Source: Bacteroidota bacterium
Lineage (GTDB): Bacteria; Bacteroidota; Bacteroidia; Chitinophagales; LD1
Reading direction: 5' to 3'
Assembly: GCA_025963485.1 (NCBI GenBank)
Contig: JAOQAO010000081.1
Coordinates: forward strand, 1-37,018
DNA length: 37,018 nt
Under the pieces are notes generated by a model that was not told the origin of the DNA, did no database searches, and saw only the letters and a program-made list of their open reading frames with translations. This document shows positions 7,931 through 15,319 of the stretch, piece by piece; position 1 is the first letter of the stretch; each line of letters starts with the position of its first letter. The position numbers and the translations under genes are program-made.

Positions 7931-9391
7931 TTATCTGATCAGTGTGAAGCGTACAGTTTCGCTCGTCGCGCCGTGCTTCACAGTGAGTGTATATACGCCT
8001 GATGGCTGTACACTGATATCTACCGGCGTACGGTCTCCGGCGATGGTGTGCTGCTGTACGATGCTGCCGATGGCATCGTGTATCTCATAGCTATCACCCG
8101 TCCTGCCGCTGGTGCTGAGTGTGAAAAGCCCTTCGCTGGGATTGGGATAGAGTGTGACCACATGGCTTGTGCTTAGGTCCCTGATGCCGACAGTGGTGAT
8201 GGAGGTAGCTGTGGAGACAGCGTGGCATCCGTGCGTATTGGTGACGAGTACGGTATAGGAGCCGTTGACCGTCACAGTGATGCTTTGGCCGGTCTCGCTG
8301 GTGAGGAGCGTGTCGTTGCGGTACCACTGATAGGTGTATCCGGTGCCTGAGCCTGCGGTGAGTGTGAGGCCATTTGGCAGGATGAGTGCGACGGGGTTGG
8401 TAGCGGTAGTGATCGTATCGATAGCGGATACGGCAGTGCATCCATAGCTGTCTGTGACCGTGAGCGTATAGTGCCCCGCTGTGGCGATCATAAGTACCTG
8501 TGTCGTGTCTCCGGTGCTCCACGCATACCTGACACCGGTGGCGATGGCCGCGAGGGGCAGTGTGTCTCCGGGGCAGAGGGTTACGTTATTGGATGGATAG
8601 ACCTGATTGCCCGGTGGTGTGCGGAAGGTGACGACGGTAGCTGCTGATACGGTACTATCTGGGCCGTTGTATACGGTGACGACATATGAGCCTGGTGCTG
8701 TGACGGTGATAGAGTCTGTGGTCGCTCCTGTAGACCAGCGGTACCTGTAGCCCGCAGCATAGGATGCGGAGAGGATGACCGATGCGCCGGGGCATATATT
8801 GGTACTGCCTGCTGCCGTGATCACCGCCGGTGGCGGACCGGGGCAGGTAGGGTAGGGTATGAAGTCATTGGTGCGGCCGGTGATCGTGTCGAGTGCTGTG
8901 CAACCTGCGGTGGCGCACCTCACGCGTACATAGTACCTCAGCCCTGCGTATGTCTCCGCATCGGAGCCATAGGGTAGCTGGCCGATGTTGGTCTGGGCTT
9001 CGAAGAGGATCTTCATCTTATACTGGCCGGCTGCGCCTGAGCAGGTGCCCTGTACATATATGATGCCGTCTTCGCCTCCGGCAAATGTGTTGTTGGCCTT
9101 ATTGGATACCCAGCAGAGTCCTGCGGGGAGGTTGCCGATGGAGTCGAGCTTCAGGGAGTCGATGATCACCATGGTGGTGCCGATATATACGGTATCAAAG
9201 TTGTGGAAGTAGATCGTGTCGGATACCGGCTGGCCTGCGACCATGCATGGGAGGTCCCACGGCAGCGGGCTGAGCCCTGCGAATGTGCCCGGATGCGTCG
9301 GGATATTGACAGAAGCTACACTGCAATGCTGGGCCGATGCGCCGGCAGTAATGATGAGTACGGACAGGAGTGCGAGTATGATTCTTTTCAT
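7931..9391 (-). CDS. T9SS cargo protein with Ig/PKD-like modules (paralogue B)
   Basis: This 486-residue paralogue of the 6304-7746 protein shares its signal peptide pattern ('ASAQHC'), the N-terminal 'LPCMVAGQPVSDTIYFHNF' segment, three 'YRWSTGATTDSITV'-type beta modules and the sorting domain ('VTLYPNPSEG', 'GVYTLTVKH'). The conserved cysteines of the N-terminal domain are kept in both copies, suggesting disulfides in the exported protein. The two genes point the same way with a 184-base spacer that has no obvious terminator, so they may be co-transcribed or each have a promoter. The long ORF at 9195-9983 on the same strand is a frame shadow of this gene and its upstream region. Confidence 0.85.
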   Translation of the reverse strand: MKRIILALLSVLIITAGASAQHCSVASVNIPTHPGTFAGLSPLPWDLPCMVAGQPVSDTIYFHNFDTVYIGTTMVIIDSLKLDSIGNLPAGLCWVSNKANNTFAGGEDGIIYVQGTCSGAAGQYKMKILFEAQTNIGQLPYGSDAETYAGLRYYVRVRCATAGCTALDTITGRTNDFIPYPTCPGPPPAVITAAGSTNICPGASVILSASYAAGYRYRWSTGATTDSITVTAPGSYVVTVYNGPDSTVSAATVVTFRTPPGNQVYPSNNVTLCPGDTLPLAAIATGVRYAWSTGDTTQVLMIATAGHYTLTVTDSYGCTAVSAIDTITTATNPVALILPNGLTLTAGSGTGYTYQWYRNDTLLTSETGQSITVTVNGSYTVLVTNTHGCHAVSTATSITTVGIRDLSTSHVVTLYPNPSEGLFTLSTSGRTGDSYEIHDAIGSIVQQHTIAGDRTPVDISVQPSGVYTLTVKHGATSETVRFTLIR

Positions 9392-9553
9392 GTGTGATGC
9401 CTCTTTTGATACCGGATAAAGGTAAACAATTTGCCTGTTTCAGAATGGCCGATAATGAGGTTTGAAGGGTGGTTCGATGAAATTGTGGAGGCTTTGGCAG
9501 ATATGCGTATTTTACGTATTCATTTTTTTTAGCGGGTATTGATTCATTACTTT

Positions 9554-9561
9554 TCAGATAT
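9554..9561 (+). promoter_or_regulatory. Possible -7 box for the 9598 gene
   Basis: The sequence around 'CAGATATTTGCAT' (about 9555-9566) resembles TAnnTTTG with one mismatch, about 35 nt before the preferred start codon. The exact position is approximate. Confidence 0.3.
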
Positions 9562-9597
9562 TTGCATACCTTGAACAAAATCAGGGTCCTAATCAAT

Positions 9598-10428
9598 ATG
9601 AGGTTCTTATGTAGTTTGTCGATCATCGTGCTATGCCTGCTCTGCTCATCGTGCCGCCAGCGCGCGCATGGCCGGAGGGTCATGACCACCGAAGATTCAC
9701 TAAGGAGGGCTGCGGCCATCATAGAGGCGACACACCTGTCTGACATGGAGAAGGTCAGGGAAGACTTCGAAGGGCCGGTAGCTGCGACAGGCACCGGAGA
9801 AGTATCCCGCGGAGATGCATTTAAAACCGATGCACTGGATGACTTTACGAAAGCGATCATACGGTCATTCGAGAAGTACAACGGCAAGCTAACCCAGGCG
9901 ATGAAGGACTCCACCACCGCCTTTGGCGTACTGATGAGCAGGTTTAGCGTACAGGACTCCCTGCATAAATATATGGCGGCCACCTACTCCCGTGATGGGC
10001 ACCTGCTGACCTTCCACTCAGAGATCACGCAGGACGACAGGCATAAGCTGGCCTGGGACCTTTATTTCGACAAAGGCAAGCTCATCTATTTCCATGAACG
10101 ACATTCTTATACTATCGAGGATGATGAGCAGGATGCGCTCACGGACGATTCTTATTTTATCTCAGCAGGCAGGGTGCTATACTCATACAGGGATGATGGC
10201 CATGCGCAGCATCAGCGGGACCATATGGACCTGATACATGTGACACGCTATTCACTCCGGGGCGATGTGGCAGGGCATGCAGCGAAGGCATTTGAGATTT
10301 TTCAGATAGACTATGCAGGCCTGCTGATGCAACCTCTGGAGTCGATGGTCTACACACCTGCGGTGCGGATACCGATGCCCGAAATCCCCGTGGATAAGAA
10401 AGTTCCTACGCGGGGTGTAGGATTCTAA
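9598..10428 (+). CDS. Putative lipoprotein of unknown function
   Basis: The ORF track starts at 9562, but the promoter-like box overlaps that codon. ATG 9598 gives a proper signal peptide ('MRFLCSLSIIVLCLL') with lipobox-like 'CSSC' (Cys19). The mature 258 residues are mixed charged sequence, with 'RDGHLLTFHSEI' followed by 'WDLYFDKGKLIYFHERHSY', a strand-turn-strand pattern. I do not recognise a family. It faces the convergent minus-strand lipoprotein gene at 10556-11416, with a perfect palindrome between them. Its upstream neighbour is the divergent T9SS paralogue B. Confidence 0.8.
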   Translation: MRFLCSLSIIVLCLLCSSCRQRAHGRRVMTTEDSLRRAAAIIEATHLSDMEKVREDFEGPVAATGTGEVSRGDAFKTDALDDFTKAIIRSFEKYNGKLTQAMKDSTTAFGVLMSRFSVQDSLHKYMAATYSRDGHLLTFHSEITQDDRHKLAWDLYFDKGKLIYFHERHSYTIEDDEQDALTDDSYFISAGRVLYSYRDDGHAQHQRDHMDLIHVTRYSLRGDVAGHAAKAFEIFQIDYAGLLMQPLESMVYTPAVRIPMPEIPVDKKVPTRGVGF

Positions 10429-10486
10429 TCATGTAAAAGCCTGACTCTCCGGAACCCGGAACCTGTGTAGTATTCAGCTTTAGAGG

Positions 10487-10519
10487 AACCCTCAAAGGGT
10501 TTCAAACCCTTTGAGGGTT
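10487..10519. repeat. Perfect 33-base palindromic element between convergent genes
   Basis: AACCCTCAAAGGGTTT and AAACCCTTTGAGGGTT are exact 16-base inverted copies around a single C. Each arm itself contains a smaller palindrome (AACCCTCAAAGGGTT). There is no long T tract, so it is not a textbook terminator, although its place between two converging stops would suit transcription ends or a REP-like role. Confidence 0.85.
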
Positions 10520-10555
10520 ATGCCACTGGCAAGGCTAATACTAATGATCAACTAT

Positions 10556-11416
10556 TCACTCTTCTATCTTAGTAGTGTCTGTCATGACCCTGGTGAGGCG
10601 GCAGGGAGGGCCCTCGCCGAGCGGATATATCCTGATCATATTATCTTTGATACGATAGCTGTATGAGTGCGACTCAGACACACCGTGCGTGTCAAAAAAC
10701 TCCATGTAATCCAGTGTGTCTTTCTGCGCCAGGATATCCGTATTGATATCAAAGGAGTCATAGGTGGGAGAACCGGCGAGCCTGCCGGTATTGACCGGAT
10801 CAAAGATGATCTGCGATGAGCCGAATATGAGTGCCGGGTCGACGGTTGTATATGCTCCTTTGAAAAGAGCTTGGGTCGTGTAATGCCTCAGGACATAATC
10901 TATGGGCCGGCCCTTATATACGGCATCGAAATAACTAAACCTGATACTGTCAGACCCCAGCGTATAGAAGGTCATAAATGCACTATCGATCCGCGCACCG
11001 GTTATATTGTCGCTTGCGGCGGTCTCGCTATCTGTGGCCTTGCGCTGTCCGGCATAGTAGCGCCCGGTAGAGTCGGTTTTGCCCAGGTATATCCAGATGC
11101 CATTGTCTTCCACACCTTTGAGCAAGCCGGTGAGGTAAAGTGTATCATGGCTCTCACGCGTGGAGTCAGCGCTGAAACTCAGCAGTCCGTCTATATGTGC
11201 CGATGAGTGATAGGGCGAATGTGACCCTGCCAGGCTGTGCGTATATTCATATGAGATCCACGAGCCTTGCAGTTTGCGTAGTATAGCGGAGATGGCGGTA
11301 TTGACGGTTCTCTGCCCCGCAGGAGGTGCTGTATGATGGCAGCATGCCAGGAGTAGCATGCATGCGCAGGATATAAGGATAGCCGGTAGGGCTTTGTATT
11401 TTACGTGTTGGGTCAT
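10556..11416 (-). CDS. Putative lipoprotein of unknown function
   Basis: This 286-residue protein has an N-terminal hydrophobic segment and lipobox 'LLACC' (Cys about residue 25). The mature part has 'LQGSWISYEY' near its front and later 'DTLDYMEFFDTHG' and 'YSYRIKDNMIRIY'. This is reminiscent of lipocalin-like lipoproteins that begin with 'L.G.W' and end in 'Y.i..n.i.i', but the match is weak. ATG 11416 gives five or six residues before the first basic residues of the signal peptide, which is acceptable. It lies downstream of the palindrome at 10487-10519 and diverges from the arsenic locus. Confidence 0.78.
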   Translation of the reverse strand: MTQHVKYKALPAILISCACMLLLACCHHTAPPAGQRTVNTAISAILRKLQGSWISYEYTHSLAGSHSPYHSSAHIDGLLSFSADSTRESHDTLYLTGLLKGVEDNGIWIYLGKTDSTGRYYAGQRKATDSETAASDNITGARIDSAFMTFYTLGSDSIRFSYFDAVYKGRPIDYVLRHYTTQALFKGAYTTVDPALIFGSSQIIFDPVNTGRLAGSPTYDSFDINTDILAQKDTLDYMEFFDTHGVSESHSYSYRIKDNMIRIYPLGEGPPCRLTRVMTDTTKIEE

Positions 11417-11616
11417 CCGGGGTATGGATCATACAGGGACATATTAAATCCCTGTACCATGTAAATATTAAAAGAAACTCCTTAATTCCAAATTATTAGA
11501 AAACTGCCCTGTGGAGAACTGTGTATGATAAACTGGAGGGAAAGGTTTTTCATACCGGATGGCACTATAGAGGATTATGGTTGCTTACAGCAATTGTTTA
11601 AATATTTTCAGGAGTG

Positions 11617-11657
11617 TTTGGTGTTTTAAAATATTAATCGTAATATTACGATTAATA
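11617..11657 (+). promoter_or_regulatory. arsR promoter with ArsR operator (26-bp perfect palindrome)
   Basis: TATTAATCGTAATATTACGATTAATA (11632-11657) is a perfect 26-base palindrome ending six bases before the arsR start. TTTG at 11617-11620 followed after 20 nt by TAATATTA fits a degenerate Bacteroidota promoter, so the palindrome would cover the -7 region. Its core recurs before arsM. Autorepression by ArsR, relieved by As(III), is inferred. Confidence 0.75.
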
Positions 11658-11663
11658 ATCACA

Positions 11664-11996
11664 ATGGGAGCTACCAAATCAGAAGAATTTTCCGTTAGGG
11701 ACAATAGGACAGCCAAATATGCCAAGGCTTTGTCCCATCCTGCGCGTGTAGCTATCCTCAAGCTGCTGATCCAGAAACAGGCATGTATATGTGGTGATAT
11801 AGTAGAAGAATTGCCTCTATCTCAGAGTACGGTATCACAGCATCTCAAAGAGCTCAAAGAAGCAGGTCTCATCAAGGGCGATATAGAGGGAGCTAAGGTC
11901 TGCTATTGTATAGATGAGAAGGAATGGAACGTCGCGAAGAACTACATCAGTGAGTTATTTGCGTCCTATATCCCATCAGCGGATAAATGTTGCTGA
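11664..11996 (+). CDS. arsR: ArsR-family arsenic-responsive repressor
   Basis: The chosen start, ATG 11664, lies just after the operator; the longer ORF-track start would run the protein through the operator. The 110-residue protein is a winged helix-turn-helix of the ArsR/SmtB family: '[13 protein letters not shown]' (23-35), then recognition helix '[19 protein letters not shown]' (52-70). 'CIC' (Cys41, Cys43) sits at the position of the metal-binding ELCVC motif of ArsR, and there are further cysteine pairs at 80/82 and 109/110. It should repress this locus until As(III) or Sb(III) binds. A second copy of the operator in front of arsM suggests it controls both. Confidence 0.9.
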   Translation: MGATKSEEFSVRDNRTAKYAKALSHPARVAILKLLIQKQACICGDIVEELPLSQSTVSQHLKELKEAGLIKGDIEGAKVCYCIDEKEWNVAKNYISELFASYIPSADKCC

Positions 11997-12014
11997 TATT
12001 TTTTTGTTTAAATC

Positions 12015-12032
12015 AATCGTAATATTACGATT
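12015..12032 (+). promoter_or_regulatory. Second ArsR operator (18-bp perfect palindrome)
   Basis: AATCGTAATATTACGATT repeats the core of the arsR-proximal palindrome exactly and ends 21 nt before the arsM start codon. Two operators in one locus suggest that arsM-arsC can be transcribed from its own ArsR-controlled promoter. Confidence 0.75.
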
Positions 12033-12053
12033 TTAATATAAAAACCAAATACA

Positions 12054-12890
12054 ATGCAAACAGACGAACAGATCAAAGACATAGTGAGGCAGAAATACAG
12101 CGGGATCGCTACACAGGACAAAGGCAGCAACCAGGCCTCATGCTGCGGTGCAGGCGGCTGCTCCACGGAGGTGTACAACATCATGACGGATGACTATGCC
12201 GCTGTGAAAGGCTACAATCCACAGGCCGACCTCGGTCTCGGCTGCGGACTGCCGACGCAGTTCGCTAAGATCAAAAAGGGCGACACCGTCATCGACCTCG
12301 GCAGCGGCGCGGGCAATGACTGCTTTGTCGCACGGGCAGAGGCCGGCGAGACGGGCCGCGTCATCGGCATAGATTTCACTCCCGCCATGATAGATAGAGC
12401 ACGTGTCAATGCAGAGAAGCTGGGCTTTAATAATATTGAGTTCCGCCAGGGAGATATAGAAAAGATGCCCGTGACCTCTGCTATCGCCGATGTGGTGGTG
12501 AGCAACTGCGTCCTCAATCTGGTGCCCAATAAGGATAATGTGTTTAAAGAAATAGCGCGCGTACTGAAAGCCGGAGGGCACTTTAGCATATCGGACGTTG
12601 TGCTCGTGGGCGACCTGCCGGAGAATCTGCGCAAAGATGCCGAGATGTATGCAGGCTGCGTATCAGGCGCGATACAGAAAGCTGACTATATGGAACTCAT
12701 CCGCGCAAATGGTTTCCAGAATATCACTATCCAGAAAGAGAAAGAGATCATCATACCTGATGATATACTGGCCAACTATCTCAATGCCGGTGAAATAAAT
12801 ACCTTTAAGTCAGGAGCCACAGGCATCTTCAGCATCACCGTATATGCGGAGAAGGCAAAGGAATGCTGCGGGACAGATTGCTGTAAATAA
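12054..12890 (+). CDS. arsM: Arsenite methyltransferase ArsM
   Basis: This 278-residue SAM-dependent methyltransferase has motif I 'DLGSGAGND' (81-89) and 'GRVIGIDFTPAMIDRA' (101-116). The cysteines of ArsM proteins are present: Cys30/31 and 36 near the N-terminus, Cys64 in 'GLGCGLP', Cys152 in 'SNCVLN' and Cys202 in 'AGCVSGA'. The last three would form the As(III) site. A Cys-rich tail ('ECCGTDCCK') is an extra potential thiolate cluster. It should convert arsenite to methylated, partly volatile species in the cytoplasm. It starts 57 nt after arsR, has its own operator, and is followed after two bases by arsC. Confidence 0.93.
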   Translation: MQTDEQIKDIVRQKYSGIATQDKGSNQASCCGAGGCSTEVYNIMTDDYAAVKGYNPQADLGLGCGLPTQFAKIKKGDTVIDLGSGAGNDCFVARAEAGETGRVIGIDFTPAMIDRARVNAEKLGFNNIEFRQGDIEKMPVTSAIADVVVSNCVLNLVPNKDNVFKEIARVLKAGGHFSISDVVLVGDLPENLRKDAEMYAGCVSGAIQKADYMELIRANGFQNITIQKEKEIIIPDDILANYLNAGEINTFKSGATGIFSITVYAEKAKECCGTDCCK

Positions 12891-12892
12891 AT

Positions 12893-13309
12893 ATGAAGAA
12901 GATACTCGTACTATGTACCGGCAATAGCTGCCGCAGCCAGATAGCAGAGGGCTACCTAAAACACTATGCAGGTGACCGCGCGGAAGTGTATAGCGCGGGC
13001 ATCGAGGCACACGGTATCAATCCCCGCGCCATAGCGGTGATGCGAGAGGACGGCATAGATATATCCGCACATACATCAGACGTGATGGATCGCTACCTCG
13101 GTGTAGGCTTTGACTACGTGATCACCGTCTGCGACAATGCGCGTGAGCGCTGTCCTTACTTCCCTTCCTCAGCACAACAGCTTCATCACAACTTCCCCGA
13201 TCCGGCGAAAGCACAAGGCACGGAAGAAGAGATCATGCAGGAGTTTCGCCGGGTGAGGGATATGATCAAAGCTTACTGCGAGAGTTTTGTGGGAGAAAAC
13301 TTAAAGTGA
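12893..13309 (+). CDS. arsC: Thioredoxin-coupled arsenate reductase
   Basis: The 138-residue protein is of the low-molecular-weight phosphatase type: P-loop 'CTGNSCRS' (Cys8, Arg14), Cys80 and Cys87 in 'VCDNARERCP', and Asp103 in 'PDPAKA'. These match the three redox cysteines and general acid of the Staphylococcus pI258-type ArsC, which uses thioredoxin. It reduces arsenate to arsenite, the substrate for ArsM and for the neighbouring channel. The start codon is two bases after the arsM stop, so the two are surely co-transcribed. A terminator-like hairpin follows. Confidence 0.93.
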   Translation: MKKILVLCTGNSCRSQIAEGYLKHYAGDRAEVYSAGIEAHGINPRAIAVMREDGIDISAHTSDVMDRYLGVGFDYVITVCDNARERCPYFPSSAQQLHHNFPDPAKAQGTEEEIMQEFRRVRDMIKAYCESFVGENLK

Positions 13310-13327
13310 ACAGTAAATCAGGAATAT

Positions 13328-13374
13328 AGGAAATCGGGTAATACAGATCGACTGTTTTCCGGATTTCCTTTTTA
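13328..13374 (+). terminator. Terminator-like hairpin after arsC
   Basis: AGGAAATCGGG pairs with CCGGATTTCCT (one mismatch) and is followed by TTTTT. The left arm lies in a period-8 repeat (GGAATATA, GGAAATCG, GGTAATAC). The word AATCGGGTAATACA recurs exactly at 34037-34050. It separates arsC from the channel gene. Confidence 0.6.
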
Positions 13375-13388
13375 CTCCTGAAAAAAAT

Positions 13389-13396
13389 TACCTTTA
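13389..13396 (+). promoter_or_regulatory. Possible -7 box for the MIP channel gene
   Basis: TACCTTTA matches TAnnTTTG in seven of eight positions and lies 16 nt before the start codon. No good TTTG is visible at the expected -33 position. Confidence 0.35.
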
Positions 13397-13411
13397 GTCC
13401 AAACTATATAT

Positions 13412-14077
13412 ATGAGGAATTATATCTCTGAGGTGCTGGGGACTTTTGCTATTGTATTTTTCGGGACGGGCGTAGTGGTCGTCAATCAGGAGACACACGG
13501 CGTAGTGACCCATACTGGTATCTGCATCGTGTGGGGGCTGGTGGTGATGTCGATGATCTATGCATTGGGCCGCGTGTCAGGTGCGCACTTCAATCCCGCA
13601 GTGACCATCGGTTTCGCTGTCGCGAAAAAATTCCCGTGGGCACAGGTACCTCTGTATATACTCAGTCAGGTCATAGGAGCGCTGATTGCCAGCGGCACAC
13701 TGAAGCTGATGTTCCCCGCCAATGAAATGCTCGGTTCTACCAATCCCGCAGGCAGCGACCTGCAATCATTTATATTGGAATTCATACTGACCTTTGTCCT
13801 CATGGTGGTCATCATGCGTGTGGCTTATGGCTCGAAGGAGCAGGGCATGTTCGCGGGACTGGCTATCAGTTCTGTGGTCGCACTGGAGGCGCTATTCGCC
13901 GGACCGGTGAGCGGCGCTTCGATGAATCCTGCGCGGTCATTTGCCCCGGCCCTGGTATCGATGCATCTCAGCCATGTATGGATCTATCTGCTCGCGCCCA
14001 CCATCGGCAGTATCGCGGCTGTGTTCTTTGATATGTGGCTGGGAGATGATGAGGTGAAGACCGAAGAGATCGGTTGA
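13412..14077 (+). CDS. MIP-family channel with NIP-like pore, probable arsenite channel
   Basis: The 221-residue integral membrane protein has six predicted helices and both aquaporin boxes: 'HFNPAV' (NPA 61-63) and 'SMNPARS' (172-174). By spacing from these boxes, the selectivity filter reads roughly Trp41, Ala160, Ala169, Arg175. This is the Trp-x-Ala-Arg layout of plant NIP-type metalloid channels, not a water-only AqpZ filter. 'GPVSGASMNPAR' is also NIP-like. Next to arsR-arsM-arsC it likely lets As(OH)3 leave the cell down its gradient, as AqpS does in Sinorhizobium meliloti. It may have its own promoter after the arsC hairpin. The channel family is certain; the arsenite role is inferred. 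Confidence 0.85.
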   Translation: MRNYISEVLGTFAIVFFGTGVVVVNQETHGVVTHTGICIVWGLVVMSMIYALGRVSGAHFNPAVTIGFAVAKKFPWAQVPLYILSQVIGALIASGTLKLMFPANEMLGSTNPAGSDLQSFILEFILTFVLMVVIMRVAYGSKEQGMFAGLAISSVVALEALFAGPVSGASMNPARSFAPALVSMHLSHVWIYLLAPTIGSIAAVFFDMWLGDDEVKTEEIG

Positions 14078-14089
14078 TATAATAAGGTT

Positions 14090-14097
14090 TACTTTCG
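14090..14097 (+). promoter_or_regulatory. Possible -7 box for the TPR gene
   Basis: TACTTTCG, identical to the box before the gene at 224, lies 26 nt upstream of the start codon at 14124. Confidence 0.35.
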
Positions 14098-14123
14098 CCG
14101 GATCAAATCAACATCCATTTATC

Positions 14124-15140
14124 ATGCGGACCCTCCTCATTCTCGCCTTATCTATCAGCAGCCTCCTCAGCAGGTGTACCAATGGCGAGAGCCAGAAATA
14201 CTACGACAGCGGCTACGCCAAATACAAGCAGAAGGATTATGCAGGTTCGGTCAGAGACTACAATAAGGCGATAGAACTCCGTCCGGATTTTGCACTGGCA
14301 TATAATAACCGCGGCCTGTCCCGCAAGATGATGAAGGATTATGACCGCGCGATGGCAGATTACAACAAGGCCCTGGAGCTAAATCCTGATCTGTCCAAAG
14401 CATATAGCAACAGGGGCCTGCTCAAACACGACATGCATGACAATGCGGGCGGGCTCGCCGACTGCGATAAGGCAATAAAGATTGACCCTTTGTCTGCTAC
14501 GATATTCAATAATCGCGGGCTGTGCCATGAGGGGCTGGGGGATTTCCAGCTCGCGCTATCGGATTACAGCAGGGCGCTGGAACTCGACTCCAACCTTTCC
14601 CTGGTTTATAACAACAGGGGCTACACACTGCATGCGATGGGGCAAGACTCAGCGGCTATCGTAGATTATGATAAGGCTATCAGCATGGACCCCACCGATG
14701 CCTATCCGTTTAATAACAGGGGACTATCCAAACACGGGCTCAAAAATTATGCAGGGGCCATAGCGGATTATAATAAGGCAATAGAACTGGAGCCTGAGCT
14801 GGATGCGGCATACAATAACCGCGGACTGTCCGAATACCATCTGGAGCAGTATGACGAGGCGCAAAAAGACTATTCGCGTTCACTGGAGCTCAATCCGAAA
14901 AATGCACAGGCAAACAACAACCAGGGATTACTGAAATATTCACGTGGGGATTTTAAAGGTGCTTTGGCCGATTTTGAAAAGGCGGTCAGTCAGGATAGCA
15001 CACAGGCCATCAGCTACTGTAACAGGGCTCTCGCAAAACTCAAGCTCGGGCAAAAGGAAAGCGGGCTGAAAGATATGTACAAGTATAAGGCGCTGGGCCA
15101 TCCGGATGCCGATGAGATCATCCGGGCATATTGGAAATAG
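14124..15140 (+). CDS. Exported tetratricopeptide repeat protein
   Basis: The 338-residue protein begins with a short signal peptide ('MRTLLILALSISSLL'). It ends in Cys18, but the preceding Arg is not allowed in a standard lipobox, so lipidation is uncertain. The rest is about eight or nine nearly perfect 34-residue TPR units with the recurring phrase 'YNNRGLS.....DY..A..DYNKAIEL.P'. Units are so alike that recent repeat expansion or gene conversion is likely. TPR solenoids mediate protein-protein contacts; here probably in the periplasm. It has its own promoter-like box and a terminator downstream, so it is probably not part of the arsenic operon. Confidence 0.88.
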   Translation: MRTLLILALSISSLLSRCTNGESQKYYDSGYAKYKQKDYAGSVRDYNKAIELRPDFALAYNNRGLSRKMMKDYDRAMADYNKALELNPDLSKAYSNRGLLKHDMHDNAGGLADCDKAIKIDPLSATIFNNRGLCHEGLGDFQLALSDYSRALELDSNLSLVYNNRGYTLHAMGQDSAAIVDYDKAISMDPTDAYPFNNRGLSKHGLKNYAGAIADYNKAIELEPELDAAYNNRGLSEYHLEQYDEAQKDYSRSLELNPKNAQANNNQGLLKYSRGDFKGALADFEKAVSQDSTQAISYCNRALAKLKLGQKESGLKDMYKYKALGHPDADEIIRAYWK

Positions 15141-15152
15141 CACTTCGTTCCG

Positions 15153-15208
15153 GTCCCGTTCGGGACATATACCCTACGTAAAAATCACCTTTTTTGGGTA
15201 TTTTTTTT
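15153..15208 (+). terminator. Hairpin and intrinsic terminator after the TPR gene
   Basis: GTCCCG-TT-CGGGAC (15153-15166) is a compact perfect hairpin. It is followed by ATACCC (15169-15174) pairing with GGGTAT (15196-15201), then an eight-T run. Confidence 0.6.
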
Positions 15209-15319
15209 CTAAAGTATATACTGTTCATTTACTGTGTGTTTATGGGATGATCTCCCATGAGCAGAGCTAGAGGATATTGATGTGTAAATGGAACTATTTA
15301 TAACAGTTAAATATTGCTT

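Noticed and set aside
9195-9983. Minus-strand ORF of 262 aa
   Set aside because: It overlaps the T9SS paralogue B and the divergent lipoprotein gene in other frames; its translation lacks any domain and its end merely mirrors the real gene in a shifted frame.
11664-14077. Arsenic locus as a recently transferred island
   Set aside because: No mobile genes, flanking repeats or clear change of base composition that I can see by eye.
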